From JAKAWM01 sp049966695 (lineage in GTDB: Bacteria; Actinomycetota; Acidimicrobiia; Acidimicrobiales; Palsa-688): a DNA stretch of 19,388 nucleotides. Positions 1 through 7,549 of the stretch are shown here, piece after piece. The notes under the pieces were generated by a model. The model did no database searches. It was not told where the DNA came from and saw only the letters and a program-made list of their open reading frames with translations. Where the stretch lies: positions 1 to 19,388 of the forward strand of contig JBMFUG010000050.1 of NCBI GenBank assembly GCA_049966695.1. The letters are read 5' to 3'. The position numbers and the translations under genes were made by a program. Each line of letters opens with the position of its first letter. Position 1 is the first letter of the stretch.

Positions 1-458
1 GACGCCCCTTCTACTAAGCGCAGCTCCAAGATGCTCCCCCAACTGACATCGCGGCCTTCTTCCGGCGGAGCCACGTCAGGTGCCCGTGCGAGCTGGACGT
101 CCATGCTCGGCTCGGCCGTGGCCTGGAACGAGGCCGACATGTTTAATATGGCACCGCCGGACTGACGGGCCACGACCTGGCGGGCGGCGAAAGAGCGCCC
201 GTCTCTCAGCCTGTCCACCTCGAAACGGACGGGCTCGTCCGGGTCCCCAACTCGGATGAAGTACGCGTGCAGCGAATGGGGGCACCAGTCCTGGCGCAGC
301 GTAAGGCGGGCAGCGCGCAACGCCTGGGCTACGACCTGGCCTCCGTAAAGGCCCTCCCAGGGGTAGCGAGGCCCCGTGCCGACGTAGGTGTCCGGCCCAT
401 GGGGGACCAAGTCCATCATGCCGGCCAAGCTGGCACCGCGGCCAGCTGAAAGGGTCAT
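1..458 (-). CDS. tesB: Acyl-CoA thioesterase II (TesB), 5' part, cut by window edge
   Basis: The minus strand from an ATG at 458 stays open to the window edge for 152 codons. It reads like the N-terminal hotdog domain of acyl-CoA thioesterase II, which hydrolyses acyl-CoA to free fatty acid and CoA in the cytoplasm. Seen directly: YGGQVVAQALRAA (about residues 38-50), HSLHAYFIRVGDPDEPV (61-77), and VDRLRDGRSFAARQVVARQ (81-99) followed by ILNMSASFQ, all typical of the family. Full-length TesB is roughly 290 residues, so about half lies outside. The ATG shares bases with the TGA of the upstream permease gene (ATGA overlap) and has no Shine-Dalgarno of its own, so translational coupling is likely. 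The distal catalytic residues cannot be checked here. Confidence 0.88.
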   Translation of the reverse strand, partial: MTLSAGRGASLAGMMDLVPHGPDTYVGTGPRYPWEGLYGGQVVAQALRAARLTLRQDWCPHSLHAYFIRVGDPDEPVRFEVDRLRDGRSFAARQVVARQSGGAILNMSASFQATAEPSMDVQLARAPDVAPPEEGRDVSWGSILELRLVEGA

Positions 459-1606
459 GAGCGGTCCATGCGGGGGAAGACGGTCTGTTCCACGATAAGT
501 TTTATGGCTGCAGCAACGGGTATCGCAACGAGGGCCCCGATTATGCCGAGCAACGCGGCACCAATAATAGTGGCAAGCACAGTTATGGCAGGCGAAACGT
601 TCACAGCGCGGCGCATGACCCTTGGGACGAGCAGGTAGTCTTCAAGGAAGCGGTAAAAGGCGTAGAAGATGGCTGTACCGATCGCTACTGGGAGAGAAAC
701 AGCCAGGCTGACCAGGCTGACGATGACCCCGGCGACCGTTGACCCCACCACTGGTATGAGGTCTAAAAGGGCAACGGTCAGGGCTAACAGTATCGGGTAG
801 GGGATCCCGAAAGCTGTGGTCCACAGGTACGTGCCCAGGCCGGCGATAAGAGAGGTGAAAAGGTTGCCCAGTAGGTAGCCTCCGATGCCGGCCGTCACCT
901 CGTCCAGCAGCGCGCCGAAGCGCACACGGCGGCTGGCGGGCACAAGGTGGACGAAGAACCGCTTGATGGCGGGCCATGCGGCCAGGAAGTAGACGGTGAG
1001 GACAGCGACCACCAAGAACGAGCTGACTGCGCTCAGCACCTTCTTACCAGCCCCCAGCGCGCCATTTTCGAGAGTGGAAGCGAGGCTACCGGCACCCGAG
1101 CCGCTCAAGTAGTAGCTGATGTGCAGGTCGGCCGCTACTCTCCCGATCGTGCCCTTCCCGGTGGCGACTTGATGCCGCCAAATAGGCACCTGCTTCGTAA
1201 GCTCATTTATTTCCTTTTGGATCGGCGATATAGCCGAGTACACAAATCCGGCAATTATGGCTGCTCCCGCCAGAACCACGATGAGAACTGCCAAGTGGCG
1301 GTTCATGTGCCGTCGGACCAAGAAATCGATGATCGGCTCAACCCCGACTGCTATGAAAAGCGCGAGGAAAACAAGGACCAGGGTGCTGCGGATCGAGTAC
1401 AGCGCGGCGCCAAGTGCCACCGCGACCAAGACGCCCGTTGTGGACACGAACCCCACGATGAAAGGGCTCTGCCTGTCGAAGGGCAACCCGAGCCGGCGAG
1501 CCTGTGCCCGTCTAGGAGCACCTTCTGCGGGGACGTGGGCTACCGGTAAGGGAGCCGGGCCGGGTGCGGGGGACCGCTCGTGCCTGATGGACGGTTGCTC
1601 GGTCAC
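455..1606 (-). CDS. AI-2E family (PerM-type) membrane permease
   Basis: A 383-residue integral membrane protein of the AI-2E/PerM family, which includes YdiK, TqsA and Na+/H+ antiporter-like members. After a proline-rich cytoplasmic N-terminus of about 45 residues come hydrophobic segments at about 48-70, 75-95 and 105-125. A soluble stretch follows, then a C-terminal block of membrane helices. The family hallmarks LLDLIPVVGSTVAG and FLEDYLLVPRVMRRAVNVSP are visible, followed by LLGIIGALVAIPVAAAIK. The GTG start directly follows the TAA of the MFS gene with no gap, and the stop overlaps the thioesterase start, so the three genes very likely form one transcript. Substrate is unknown. The family name should not be taken as evidence for autoinducer export. 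Confidence 0.88.
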   Translation of the reverse strand: MTEQPSIRHERSPAPGPAPLPVAHVPAEGAPRRAQARRLGLPFDRQSPFIVGFVSTTGVLVAVALGAALYSIRSTLVLVFLALFIAVGVEPIIDFLVRRHMNRHLAVLIVVLAGAAIIAGFVYSAISPIQKEINELTKQVPIWRHQVATGKGTIGRVAADLHISYYLSGSGAGSLASTLENGALGAGKKVLSAVSSFLVVAVLTVYFLAAWPAIKRFFVHLVPASRRVRFGALLDEVTAGIGGYLLGNLFTSLIAGLGTYLWTTAFGIPYPILLALTVALLDLIPVVGSTVAGVIVSLVSLAVSLPVAIGTAIFYAFYRFLEDYLLVPRVMRRAVNVSPAITVLATIIGAALLGIIGALVAIPVAAAIKLIVEQTVFPRMDRS

Positions 1607-3991
1607 TTAGCTGATCGTACCGAGCCTTATGTCTGCCGCCACGGCTTTGCCACCCTCTATGCTCACCTTGAAGGTCGCGTTGGTCCAGGCTGTAGCTACG
1701 AGCTGGTAAGTCCCTTCCGGGACCGCTGCAAATTGGTAGCTGCCTGCGCTGTCTGTTCTGGTGGTGGCGACCGTGCGGCCAGCGCTGTCGCGCAGCGCCA
1801 CGTCGATACCCGCCAGCCAGCCGCCGCCGGGCCCCGTAACTGCCCCGAAGACGTGGCCGAGGCCCACCATGCGGGCCTTGACGCTGGTCGTTACGCCCGG
1901 GTGCACTACCACAGGGACCGTGAAGTCTTGGTAGCCGGGAGCGCGTGCCAAGAACGTGTACGCTCCTTCGGGCAGTTCGCCGACCCTGAAGCGGCCGTCG
2001 TCGTCGGTGCGTTGCTGGACTGCAACTGGCCCGGCGCCGTCCATGAGCTCGATCTCGGCTGCCACAGCACGCCCGTCTCTGGCTGCTTTGACCTGGCCAG
2101 CCAGCCAGCCCAGGCCCACCAGGCGCAAGCACGTCTTCATACCGGCGGCTGGCAAGGTCAAGGTGACCGTCTCCTTTTGGTAGTGGGGGGCTGTGGCCTC
2201 CAGCGTGTAGCTTCCTTCAGCAGCGCCAGGTAGGGGAAAGGTCCCGTCCGTCCCAGTGATAGCTTGGGCCACAACCGCTCCGGAGCGGTCGGTAAGCGTG
2301 ATCGTCGCTCCAGCAACGGGAGCGCCTGACAGCGCAACGACTTTACCGCTGAGCGCCTGCTGTGCAGACGGGGGGCCACCCTCGGCCAACGTTGGCTGCT
2401 GTCGTGGCCTGTCGTCCTTAGGGCTCTCGGCGCTTGTGGCCGGGGCGGCCGGGACATCGGTGCTTGCGGCCCAGGCGGTCTCGGTAGGGGCCGGCTTGAC
2501 CAGTAGGGCCGCGATAGCCGCAGCCAGGGCTACGGCGGCAGCCACCACGAGCACTTCATGTGTAGCGTCGGTAAGGCTCAGCCTGATCACGGGTGGCACA
2601 AGTGATCGTAAACCGGGAGGCACCTCACGGAGGGCCTGGGCGGAGCGGCCCAGGGCGACGGACCGGGCGATCTGGGGCGCCCGGTCAGCCAGATGAGGGA
2701 CATTAGCCAAACGTGCGGTTATGTCATCGCTGACCCGCGTCGCGAAGACACTGCCTAGTGCGGCCACGCCGACCGCGGCACCGGCTTGGCGAAGGGCGGA
2801 GCCGGTCCTATAGGCAACCGCGGCCAGCTGAGGCTCGACAGTCGCGCTTGCCGCGATGGCTAAGCGGGGGTTGGCTAGCTCCAAGCCACTACCCGCCAGT
2901 ACGAACCCGGGTACCAAACCCAGGCAGGTGGTGTTTGCGGACAACCGGCTCATTAGCCACAACCCTGCGGACACAAGCAGCGCCCCTGTGCAAACCACTG
3001 CGGTCAGCGAGAGGTGGTGGCCCAGCCAGTTGGCTACCGGCATGAGGGGCAAAGTCATGACGGTCATGACCAAGATGCGTACGCTCAACGCGCCTACTGA
3101 GTAGCCAAGTTCGTCTGACAGGTACAAGACCAAGAACATCAGCGGTCCCAGTACGGCCACTGACAACCCGAACGCGGAAAGGGAACTGCCCGTGAAGGTG
3201 CGTTGCCGGAACAAGGAAATGTCAAGCATCGGGTTTGGCTTGGTGGCTTCTAGCGCGACAAAAGCTACCAAGAGCAAGCCGCTCGAGGCGAGGCATGAGA
3301 GCGCTCCGCTCTGCGGCCAGCTGGTCTCGGTGGTGCGGGTTAGCCCTACTACGAGCAGCGCTATGGAAGAAGTGAAAAGAAGCAGGCCGCTCCAGTCGTA
3401 AGGCCTGCCACGTCCCCGTTGAGCGGTAGGTCTTCCAACCGGTTTGCCTATGGCGATGATGCCTATGACGAGAGCAAGAGCTCCGACCGGTGCGTTGACG
3501 AGGAACACCCATCGCCAACCGAGCCAGGACGTGATGGCCCCGCCAATGGCGGGTGCGGAGGCGACCGCCAGAGCGGTAAGCATGCCCCACACTGCCAGCG
3601 GTGCTCTTCCTGAGCTTGTCCTGGACATGTCCGCGAGCAGTACCGGCCCAGTTGCCAACAGCATCGCTCCGCCCATGCCCTGCAGGGCCCGGGTGCCTAT
3701 TAGCCCAAGAGCAGACGGGGCTAGGGCTGCCAAGAGGGAAGCGAAAGAGAACGCTCCGGCCCCCACAAGGAAAACAGCCCGGTGCCCGTTACGGTCGGCC
3801 ACATGCCCTGCCGGTAGGACGAACACTGCGGTCGTGACCACGAAGGCCTCGAGGACCCATTGCAATTGGGGCAAGGACGCGCCGAGGCCGTGGCGGACGG
3901 CTGGCAACGAAACGCTTACGGCCATGAAATTGACCAAAAGCATGACGGTGGCGAGGCTTACTGCAAGCAAGGTCCCCCACTTTTTGTGCAT
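1607..3991 (-). CDS. MFS (DHA2/EmrB-QacA type) permease with three C-terminal carboxypeptidase-regulatory-like repeats
   Basis: A 794-residue protein made of two parts. Residues 1-500 are a major facilitator permease of the drug:H+ antiporter-2 type. They include PAGHVADRNGHR (60-71, motif A-like), APAIGGAITSWLGWRW (146-161, motif C-like) and many hydrophobic helices, the last at about 479-498. An Ala/Pro-rich linker (500-546) leads to three beta-sandwich repeats resembling carboxypeptidase regulatory-like domains (about 547-622, 627-708 and 712-794). Each carries a version of TDxxGxFxxxxxPEGxYxLxAxAxxY. I chose the ATG at 3991 because it starts directly before the first membrane helix and has AGGAGG ten bases upstream. 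A TTG 21 codons further upstream is in frame but lacks this support. It is the first gene of a three-gene unit. Export of a drug or lipid is plausible; the substrate is not identifiable. Confidence 0.86.
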   Translation of the reverse strand: MHKKWGTLLAVSLATVMLLVNFMAVSVSLPAVRHGLGASLPQLQWVLEAFVVTTAVFVLPAGHVADRNGHRAVFLVGAGAFSFASLLAALAPSALGLIGTRALQGMGGAMLLATGPVLLADMSRTSSGRAPLAVWGMLTALAVASAPAIGGAITSWLGWRWVFLVNAPVGALALVIGIIAIGKPVGRPTAQRGRGRPYDWSGLLLFTSSIALLVVGLTRTTETSWPQSGALSCLASSGLLLVAFVALEATKPNPMLDISLFRQRTFTGSSLSAFGLSVAVLGPLMFLVLYLSDELGYSVGALSVRILVMTVMTLPLMPVANWLGHHLSLTAVVCTGALLVSAGLWLMSRLSANTTCLGLVPGFVLAGSGLELANPRLAIAASATVEPQLAAVAYRTGSALRQAGAAVGVAALGSVFATRVSDDITARLANVPHLADRAPQIARSVALGRSAQALREVPPGLRSLVPPVIRLSLTDATHEVLVVAAAVALAAAIAALLVKPAPTETAWAASTDVPAAPATSAESPKDDRPRQQPTLAEGGPPSAQQALSGKVVALSGAPVAGATITLTDRSGAVVAQAITGTDGTFPLPGAAEGSYTLEATAPHYQKETVTLTLPAAGMKTCLRLVGLGWLAGQVKAARDGRAVAAEIELMDGAGPVAVQQRTDDDGRFRVGELPEGAYTFLARAPGYQDFTVPVVVHPGVTTSVKARMVGLGHVFGAVTGPGGGWLAGIDVALRDSAGRTVATTRTDSAGSYQFAAVPEGTYQLVATAWTNATFKVSIEGGKAVAADIRLGTIS

Positions 3992-4211
3992 GCTGCTCGG
4001 TCCTCCTGGGCCAACCTGAAAACCGAGGGGCCTTCGGTGCCCTCCAGTTTGCAACGCTACTTGTTATGGTCGGCAAAGGCAGAGGTCGACTTTTGCGGTT
4101 GGGGCAATGTCAACCAAACGGCAAGGCGGTCGCGCTGCATGACGCACGCGCCGTGCCCCCGGTCGCGCGGCTCGCTCGTCGGGCCGTCACGGGCAGGGCT
4201 AACCTGGTAGC

Positions 4212-4499
4212 GTGACTGCTTTACCAGAGCTTGAAGCAACACCTCTTGCCCCTCCCGAGGCGCAGCTCGACGGGGACCATGAGCGGATGGCCCACATTGT
4301 GCTGGAAGGCTTTTCCAGGGATGAGGGCGAGTTCATTGCTGCTGGCCCGAGCGTGGTCGAGGGCATCGTCAACGGCACGCCGGTCAGGGCACTGTGCGGC
4401 AAGGTCTGGGTCCCCGGTCGCGACCCGCGCAGGTACCCGTTGTGCCCGACGTGCAAAGAGATCGCCGAGAAGATGGGCTGGCCTGTCCCGTCCGCTTGA
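4212..4499 (+). CDS. DUF3039 domain protein
   Basis: A 95-residue protein that matches the small actinobacterial DUF3039 family, whose function is unknown. The conserved core is visible: DGDHERMAHIV (20-30), then NGTPVRALCGKVWVPGRDPRRYPLCPTCKEI (54-84). Three cysteines (C62, and C78 with C81 as CxxC) suggest a small zinc-binding fold, possibly with H23 or H28; this is inference. The start is a GTG with only a weak upstream purine stretch. The gene diverges from the MFS unit and converges on sufU. In other actinobacteria, members of this family are single housekeeping-like genes, and nothing here suggests a partner. Confidence 0.85.
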   Translation: MTALPELEATPLAPPEAQLDGDHERMAHIVLEGFSRDEGEFIAAGPSVVEGIVNGTPVRALCGKVWVPGRDPRRYPLCPTCKEIAEKMGWPVPSA

Positions 4500-4598
4500 G
4501 CTGCGAGCGTTAGTAGCTCCGCTTCGCCGACGCCGGCACCCACAGGTGCTCAGGGCCGGTCGGCGCATGGCCGTCACTGCCCTTGTCTCAGCTCAGCT

Positions 4599-5135
4599 CT
4601 AGCTGTGTGGAGCAGCTGCCTCAGCTTCGTCAAGGGCTTGCGCCAGCGTGTGCCAGCACAACGTTGCGCACTTTATCCTGACCGGGAACTTGACTACTCC
4701 CTGCAGGGCTTCAAGGTCGCCCAGGGGCACGGCCGGGGCGGCGGCTTCGTCGTCCGTGGCCTCGTCTGCCCCAGCTGATGGTTGGTCCCTCCGTTCGGCC
4801 TCTTCTGGCGGCGGGTCTAGCTGCTGTTCGTGCAGCGACATCATAGAACGAAAGGCTTTGATCGTAGCTCTGGCTTGGGCCAGCGTTTTGCCCTTGACAG
4901 CCGTGGACATCATGGAAGCCGATGACTGGGATATCGAGCACCCCTGCCCCGATGTCTTGAGGTCGGCGACCACCCCATCTGCAACCTGGAGGTACACGAC
5001 CACCTCGTCGCCGCAAAGAGGGTTGAAGCCCTCAGCCCGGACCGCGGGGGGCGATGGCAGCTCCCCGCGGTTACGCGGGTTGCGGTAATGGTCCAAGATG
5101 ATCTCTCGGTAAAGATCTTCGAGGCCTGGCATCAT
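4599..5135 (-). CDS. sufU: SufU, Fe-S assembly zinc/sulfur-transfer protein
   Basis: A 178-residue SufU/NifU_N-type protein. SufU accepts persulfide sulfur from the SufS cysteine desulfurase and passes it to the SufBCD scaffold; in Bacillus it binds zinc through Cys/Asp ligands. Expected ligands are visible: C41 and D43 in NPLCGDEV, C66 in GQGCSISQSSASMM, and C156 in RIKCATLCWHTL. Two oddities stand out. There is an acidic, Ala/Pro-rich insert at about 108-137 before the last Cys block, making the protein longer than the usual roughly 150 residues. An additional Cys at 160 sits where family members usually have another residue. Two ATGs stand in tandem (5135 and 5132), and GGGAG four or seven bases upstream fits the second slightly better. 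It lies 14 bases after sufS in the same transcript. Confidence 0.93.
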   Translation of the reverse strand: MMPGLEDLYREIILDHYRNPRNRGELPSPPAVRAEGFNPLCGDEVVVYLQVADGVVADLKTSGQGCSISQSSASMMSTAVKGKTLAQARATIKAFRSMMSLHEQQLDPPPEEAERRDQPSAGADEATDDEAAAPAVPLGDLEALQGVVKFPVRIKCATLCWHTLAQALDEAEAAAPHS

Positions 5136-5149
5136 AGATCTCCCAATGC

Positions 5150-6397
5150 TCAGCCGAAAATATTGCCAGCGGTGCCGATCGCCTCGACCAGGGCATCGAC
5201 GTCAGCTTCGTCGTTGTACAGGCCAAAAGACGCCCGTGCCGTGGCACTGACCCCCAAGCGTCGCATTAAGGGCTTGGCGCAATGGTGGCCAGCACGTACG
5301 CATACCCCGGCTTGGTCTAAGACCTGTGACATGTCGTGGGCGTGCACGTCTTTGTACTTGAAGCTGATGATGCCTGCCCTTAGCGCAGGGTCGGACGGCC
5401 CGTACACCACTATGTCACTACCGTAGCGCTCGCGAAGTGCGGCAAGTGCGTACGAGGTCAGAGCTTGTTCGTGTGCCCGTACCTCTGCCATCCCGAGGGC
5501 CTCGAGGTAGTCAACGGCGGCTGCAAGCCCGATCGCTTCGGCTATCGGAGGCGTGCCGGCCTCGAACTTCCACGGCACGTCGTTGGTCGTAAAGCCGTCT
5601 AAGCGCACATCGCTGATCATCTCGCCCCCGGTAAGGAAGGGCGGCATGTTGTCGAGCAGCTCTCGGCGGCCCCACAGCACACCAATGCCGGTCGGCCCGA
5701 GCATCTTGTGGCCGGTGAACGCCAAGAAGTCGGCCCCGAGCGCTCGGACGTCCGTAGGGAAGTGGGGCACGTACTGGGCCGCATCTACCAGCACTAGCGC
5801 TCCTGCGGCGTGGGCCGCGTCAGCAAGTTGGCGTACAGGGGGGAGCGTGCCTAGCACGTTAGAAGCAGCCGTCACTGCTAGCAGCTTTGCGCCGTCCAAG
5901 AGCTGGCCTAGGTCGTCTAAGCGCAGCAAGCCGTTGTCCGCCATGCGCAGGACGCGTAGCTCCGTGCCTCTTTGCTCCCGAAGTTGCAACCAGGGGACGA
6001 AGTTGGCGTGGTGCTCGATTTCTGTGGCAACAACGGCGTCCCCTGGCCCGAGGTTGGCACGAGCCCACGAGTAGGCGACAAGGTTAGTGGCTTCAGTGGC
6101 GTTCCTTGTAAAGATGACCTCTTCGGGGGAGCTGGCACCAATGAAACGAGCGACCTTGGCCCGGGCTTCCTCGTAAAGCCTGGTGGACTCCTCGGCGATG
6201 GCATAGACACCCCTGTGCACGTTTGCGTAGGTGGTCTCGTAGTAGCGTTGCATCGTCTCGAGCACAACAAAAGGTTTTTGGGAAGACGCGGCCGAGTCCA
6301 AGTACACTAACCGCTTGCCGTTGACTTGGTGGTCTAAGACGGGGAAGTCCTTTTTGACCCGGGCTACGTCGAGCGGGTGGGCCGGTGTTATCTCCAT
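5150..6397 (-). CDS. sufS: SufS cysteine desulfurase (PLP-dependent)
   Basis: A 415-residue group II cysteine desulfurase that removes sulfur from cysteine and holds it as a persulfide for Fe-S cluster building. Seen directly: H129-H130-A-N of the cofactor pocket, D205 in LVLVDAAQYVPH, the PLP-binding lysine K231 in FTGHKMLGPTGIGVLWG, and the active-site cysteine C373 in RAGHHCAKPLM, followed by RASFGLYN (R388). Length is normal for SufS. The ATG overlaps the last ten bases of sufC, and sufU follows after 14 bases, so the three are co-transcribed and probably translationally coupled. The presence of SufU downstream supports SufS rather than the related CsdA or IscS. Confidence 0.96.
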   Translation of the reverse strand: MEITPAHPLDVARVKKDFPVLDHQVNGKRLVYLDSAASSQKPFVVLETMQRYYETTYANVHRGVYAIAEESTRLYEEARAKVARFIGASSPEEVIFTRNATEATNLVAYSWARANLGPGDAVVATEIEHHANFVPWLQLREQRGTELRVLRMADNGLLRLDDLGQLLDGAKLLAVTAASNVLGTLPPVRQLADAAHAAGALVLVDAAQYVPHFPTDVRALGADFLAFTGHKMLGPTGIGVLWGRRELLDNMPPFLTGGEMISDVRLDGFTTNDVPWKFEAGTPPIAEAIGLAAAVDYLEALGMAEVRAHEQALTSYALAALRERYGSDIVVYGPSDPALRAGIISFKYKDVHAHDMSQVLDQAGVCVRAGHHCAKPLMRRLGVSATARASFGLYNDEADVDALVEAIGTAGNIFG

Positions 6398-7134
6398 GCT
6401 TCGTAACCTTCTTCTTCTAAGCGGCGGGCAAGCTCCGGCCCTCCGCTTTGGGCTATGCGGCCGTTCACCAGCAAATGGACTGTGCCGGGCGTGAGGTGTT
6501 CGAGGATGCGCTGGTAGTGGGTGATAAGGAGCACTCCCATTCCTGGTCTGGCGGCACGCACCCGCTCGACACCGGAGGCCACTTCCTTCAGGGCATCGAT
6601 GTCAAGGCCGGAGTCGGTCTCGTCCAGGACTGCCATGTCTGGCTCCAGCACCGCCATCTGGAGGATCTCGTTGCGCTTCTTCTCTCCGCCAGAGAAGCCT
6701 TCGTTCAGGTAACGGTCTCCCAAAGACGGGTCCATACCGAGCTTTTGCATCCATTCGATGACTGTCAGCCTGAGCTCCAGCACGGACAGTTCCATGCCAC
6801 GACGTGCAGACAGAGCTTGGCGCAGGAACTGCACGAGGGGTACCCCTGGTACTTCCTCGGGGTATTGAAAGGCGAGGAACATGCCTGCTTTGCCGCGCGT
6901 CTCGATGGGCCAATCCGTGATGTCCTCGCCTTTCAGCAGCACCTGTCCTTGAGTCACCTGGTAACCGGGCGCGCCGAGCAAGGTTTTGGCAAGCGTTGAC
7001 TTACCCCCGCCGTTGGGGCCCATCAAAGCGTGCAGCTCGCCTGAGGGGACGATGAGGTCAACCCCTCGCAGTATCTCTACCCCGTCTACTTCTACATGGA
7101 GGTCGCGTACCTCCAACATGGGTGGTCCAGGCAT
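6388..7134 (-). CDS. sufC: SufC, ABC-type ATPase of the SUF Fe-S assembly complex
   Basis: The ATPase of the SufBCD scaffold that builds Fe-S clusters in the cytoplasm. Numbered from the ATG at 7134 (248 residues): Walker A GPNGGGKST (39-47), Q-loop Q90 in FQYPEE, signature FSGGEKKR (147-154), Walker B ending D171-E172, and switch histidine H206. The segment LDETDSGLDIDALK is characteristic of SufC. A TTG lies one codon upstream. An ATG at 7119 would give MLEVRDLHVEV, the more usual family N-terminus, so the start is uncertain. No clear Shine-Dalgarno is visible for any of these. sufC is the first gene of the cluster: sufB and sufD, which normally precede it in actinobacteria, are not in the window. 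A perfect palindrome lies about 40 bases upstream. Confidence 0.95.
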   Translation of the reverse strand: MPGPPMLEVRDLHVEVDGVEILRGVDLIVPSGELHALMGPNGGGKSTLAKTLLGAPGYQVTQGQVLLKGEDITDWPIETRGKAGMFLAFQYPEEVPGVPLVQFLRQALSARRGMELSVLELRLTVIEWMQKLGMDPSLGDRYLNEGFSGGEKKRNEILQMAVLEPDMAVLDETDSGLDIDALKEVASGVERVRAARPGMGVLLITHYQRILEHLTPGTVHLLVNGRIAQSGGPELARRLEEEGYEAWR

Positions 7135-7165
7135 CAACTGACATGGTATTCGATCCGAGGATTAA

Positions 7166-7181
7166 CACTACACGTGTAGTG
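7166..7181. promoter_or_regulatory. Perfect 16-bp palindrome upstream of sufC (putative operator)
   Basis: CACTACACGTGTAGTG is a perfect inverted repeat centred about 40 bp upstream of the sufC ATG. A possible minus-strand -10 (TAGTGT, 7170-7165) overlaps it, so a bound protein would block transcription of sufCSU. The core ACTAC-N4-GTAGT recurs upstream of aceE. SufR-type iron-sulfur repressors control suf operons in other bacteria, but no regulator gene lies here and the binding protein is unknown. Confidence 0.6.
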
Positions 7182-7331
7182 GAAAGCCTTGTGGGCGGGC
7201 TCACCAGAAAGCCGCTGCCTCCGGGGGGGCTCAGTACCTGACGAGGCAACTTGCCGGCTGCCCCTGGAATGCGCAACGGGACGGAGCCTGTGAGCTAGAA
7301 TTACGAGTACCGAAGAAAGGAGGTGGTCCAG

Positions 7332-7376
7332 CTGAGCAGTAGTCAACCTGGGACCTCGGAGGTGGCTGGCCGCTGA
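7332..7376 (+). CDS. Putative 14-codon CTG-start mini-ORF
   Basis: Eight bases after AGGAGG (7318-7323 region) a CTG at 7332 opens a 14-codon frame ending in TGA at 7374-7376. The peptide would be (L/M)SSSQPGTSEVAGR. The start codon lies in the right arm of the extended Shine-Dalgarno hairpin, and the TGA is exactly the three-base loop of an inner hairpin (GCCGC-TGA-GCGGC). CTG initiation is rare, so translation is an inference from the very strong ribosome-binding sequence and ideal spacing. No better ATG, GTG or TTG is placed at this distance. It is short enough that it could arise by chance. Confidence 0.35.
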   Translation: MSSSQPGTSEVAGR

Positions 7377-7490
7377 GCGGCAAGCTGGACCGCCTGGTGA
7401 AACCCAGCCAGACACCCGTACGCAGCCGGCCAGGGACTGGTCCCACCTGGTAAGCCAAACGGTTTGTACGACCCTTCCAGCAGTCATTGC

Positions 7491-7530
7491 GCAAGGGAGC
7501 GCCAAGTTGGTGCTCCCTTGCATTTTCCTT
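7491..7530 (+). terminator. Strong rho-independent terminator
   Basis: GCAAGGGAGC (7491-7500) pairs perfectly with GCTCCCTTGC (7512-7521), and the intervening bases extend the stem through CCAA/TTGG to about 14-15 bp. ATTTTCC follows. It ends the small structured unit and lies only about 20 bases before the ATG of the alpha/beta-hydrolase gene. Confidence 0.85.
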
Positions 7531-7531
7531 A

Positions 7532-7549
7532 GAGGACTAGCCTGTCCTC
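7532..7549 (+). promoter_or_regulatory. Small hairpin covering the hydrolase ribosome-binding region
   Basis: GAGGAC (7532-7537) is complementary to GTCCTC (7544-7549) with a six-base loop, ending directly at the ATG of the hydrolase gene. The left arm contains the only Shine-Dalgarno-like purine run before that start, so the hairpin could hide it. A six-base inverted repeat can occur by chance. Confidence 0.3.

Larger units (their letters stand above)
7296..7530 (+). ncRNA. Putative small structured transcript with extended Shine-Dalgarno, mini-ORF and terminator
   Basis: A plus-strand unit of about 220 bases with no long reading frame. A possible -10 (TAGAAT, 7296-7301; no convincing -35) is followed by AAAGGAGGTGGTCCA (7316-7330), which can pair with the 16S rRNA 3' end along its whole length with one G-U pair. 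A short CTG-start frame follows (separate entry). Bases 7321-7333 can pair with 7383-7395 (13 bp, one wobble), an inner 5-bp hairpin sits at 7369-7381, and further small inverted repeats lie at 7430-7450 and 7456-7466. The unit ends at a strong intrinsic terminator. It could be an independent small RNA, a leader peptide/attenuator for the hydrolase gene, or a small-protein gene. I do not recognise the family with confidence. Confidence 0.5.

Noticed and set aside
455..1606. Quorum-sensing autoinducer exporter role for the AI-2E family permease
   Set aside because: The family name is historical and members have varied substrates; nothing nearby concerns autoinducers.
947..1610. Plus-strand open frames opposite the AI-2E permease
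   Set aside because: They are antisense shadows: the minus strand carries clear family motifs and membrane helices, and these frames do not.
7311..7335. Minus strand resembles the 16S rRNA 3' end (GGACCACCTCCTTTCT)
   Set aside because: Similarity stops after about 16 bases and no rRNA sequence is around it; it is better explained as an extended Shine-Dalgarno on the plus strand.
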